Source: Mageeibacillus sp. UBA3781
GTDB taxonomy: Bacteria > Bacillota > Clostridia > Saccharofermentanales > Saccharofermentanaceae
DNA length: 6,519 bases
Direction: 5' to 3'
Assembly (NCBI GenBank): GCA_002368805.1
Contig: DFFH01000115.1
Coordinates: 1 to 6,519 of the forward strand
In this document: positions 6,327 through 6,519 of the stretch, piece after piece
Layout: each line of letters begins with the position of its first letter
Numbering within the stretch: the first letter of the stretch is position 1
Made by a program: the position numbers and the translations under genes
Notes under the pieces: generated by a model
What the model was told of the DNA's origin: nothing
The model's input: only the letters and a program-made list of their open reading frames with translations
Database searches by the model: none

Positions 6327-6330
6327 CATT
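6298..6330 (+). repeat. Three 11-bp tandem DnaA-box-like repeats
   Basis: Consecutive 11-mers TTATTCACAAG (6298), TTATAACCAAC (6309) and TTATCAACATT (6320) all begin TTAT at exact 11-bp spacing. The first contains a perfect DnaA box by the TTATNCACA consensus, the third is one mismatch off and the second two off. This is seen directly; DnaA binding is inference, and the array overlaps the speD promoter. Confidence 0.45.
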
Positions 6331-6332
6331 AA

Positions 6333-6482
6333 GGGAATTCGAACTTCCCACTCAATAAGGCAGTAAAAACTGCCGCTTCGGCATTTGACCCGGCTGTCCG
6401 TATGGCCTACTAACCACTGATGTCGTGGCGGTCAAACATTGCGAGGTGTTCTCCATCCTTGGAAAAAGCACCCTTTGCAATG
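6333..6482 (-). ncRNA. Candidate structured non-coding RNA or long speD 5' leader, family not identified
   Basis: Read on the minus strand from about 6482. P1 is CATTGC/GCAATG (6482-6477 with 6442-6437), enclosing GGGTG/CACCT and then TTTTCCA/TGGAGAA capped by an AGGA loop. P2 is TTTGACC/GGTCAAA (6436-6430 with 6390-6384), enclosing CCAC/GTGG (6428-6425 with 6417-6414, 7-nt loop) and a short GGC/GCC stem whose loop holds ACGGAC. Next come TGCCG-AAG-CGGCA followed by G and five T (6383-6365), an overlapping GGCAGT/ACTGCC hairpin, and GGGAA/TTCCC with a 7-nt loop (6349-6333). Two internal pairs are G.U on the minus strand but A.C mismatches on the plus strand, which favours minus transcription. 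The 3' end may be near 6365 (U-run) or further on. I cannot match it to a known riboswitch, 6S, SRP or RNase P RNA. Confidence 0.5.
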
Positions 6483-6487
6483 AAACA

Positions 6488-6516
6488 AAGATATCACGGA
6501 AAGCTAGAATTTGCAA
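6488..6516 (-). promoter_or_regulatory. Candidate promoter of the structured RNA
   Basis: On the minus strand TTGCAA (6516-6511) is 17 bp from TATCTT (6493-6488), and the -10 is extended (TGATATCTT). The predicted start is at about 6481, where helix P1 of the structured RNA begins. Each hexamer matches consensus at 4 of 6, offset by the ideal spacing and the extended -10. Confidence 0.5.
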
Positions 6517-6519
6517 TAG

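Noticed and set aside
6333..6349. T-loop-like GGGAA-TTCGAAC-TTCCC on the plus strand, suggesting a tRNA
   Set aside because: No D-arm, anticodon arm or acceptor stem can be fitted around it, and the 53-61 pair is A-T rather than G-C.

Overview
The window carries a polyamine biosynthesis locus, probably from a Gram-positive anaerobe of the class Clostridia (Lachnospiraceae- or Oscillospiraceae-like). This placement is inferred from strong AAGGAGG-type ribosome binding sites, the short Bacillus-type arginine decarboxylase, the E. coli-type (class 1A) AdoMet decarboxylase, and the gene set speD-speA-speE-speB-carboxy(nor)spermidine dehydrogenase. No species marker is present.

Layout, right to left, because the polyamine genes lie on the minus strand. 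Positions 6519-6181 are non-coding and hold a candidate structured RNA with its own promoter (6482 to about 6333), then a candidate speD promoter that coincides with an 11-bp-spaced DnaA-box-like array, then a leader with a possible 14-codon upstream ORF. Next come speD (6180-5392) and speA (5395-3824), which overlap by 4 nt. A bidirectional terminator at 3758-3788 closes this unit. Two tandem paralogous four-helix membrane protein genes of unknown function (2659-3114 and 3231-3725) lie on the plus strand, each with its own near-identical promoter/RBS unit. They split the polyamine genes into two minus-strand units. The second unit is speE (2432-1497), speB (1497-631, 1-nt overlap with speE) and, after a 103-nt gap, the first 175 codons of a saccharopine-dehydrogenase-fold gene (527 to the left edge) that I read as carboxynorspermidine/carboxyspermidine dehydrogenase.

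Together the genes would make spermidine from arginine. SpeA makes agmatine, SpeB converts it to putrescine and urea, SpeD makes decarboxylated AdoMet, and SpeE transfers the aminopropyl group. The last gene would feed putrescine and aspartate semialdehyde into the AdoMet-independent carboxyspermidine route, so the locus appears to encode both known ways to spermidine. The decarboxylase needed to finish that route is not in view and would be expected just beyond the left edge.

Most worth a second look: the unidentified structured RNA upstream of speD, the pair of unknown membrane proteins inserted in the locus, a Ser/Asp-rich insertion in SpeA, and base-paired start regions of speD and speE.
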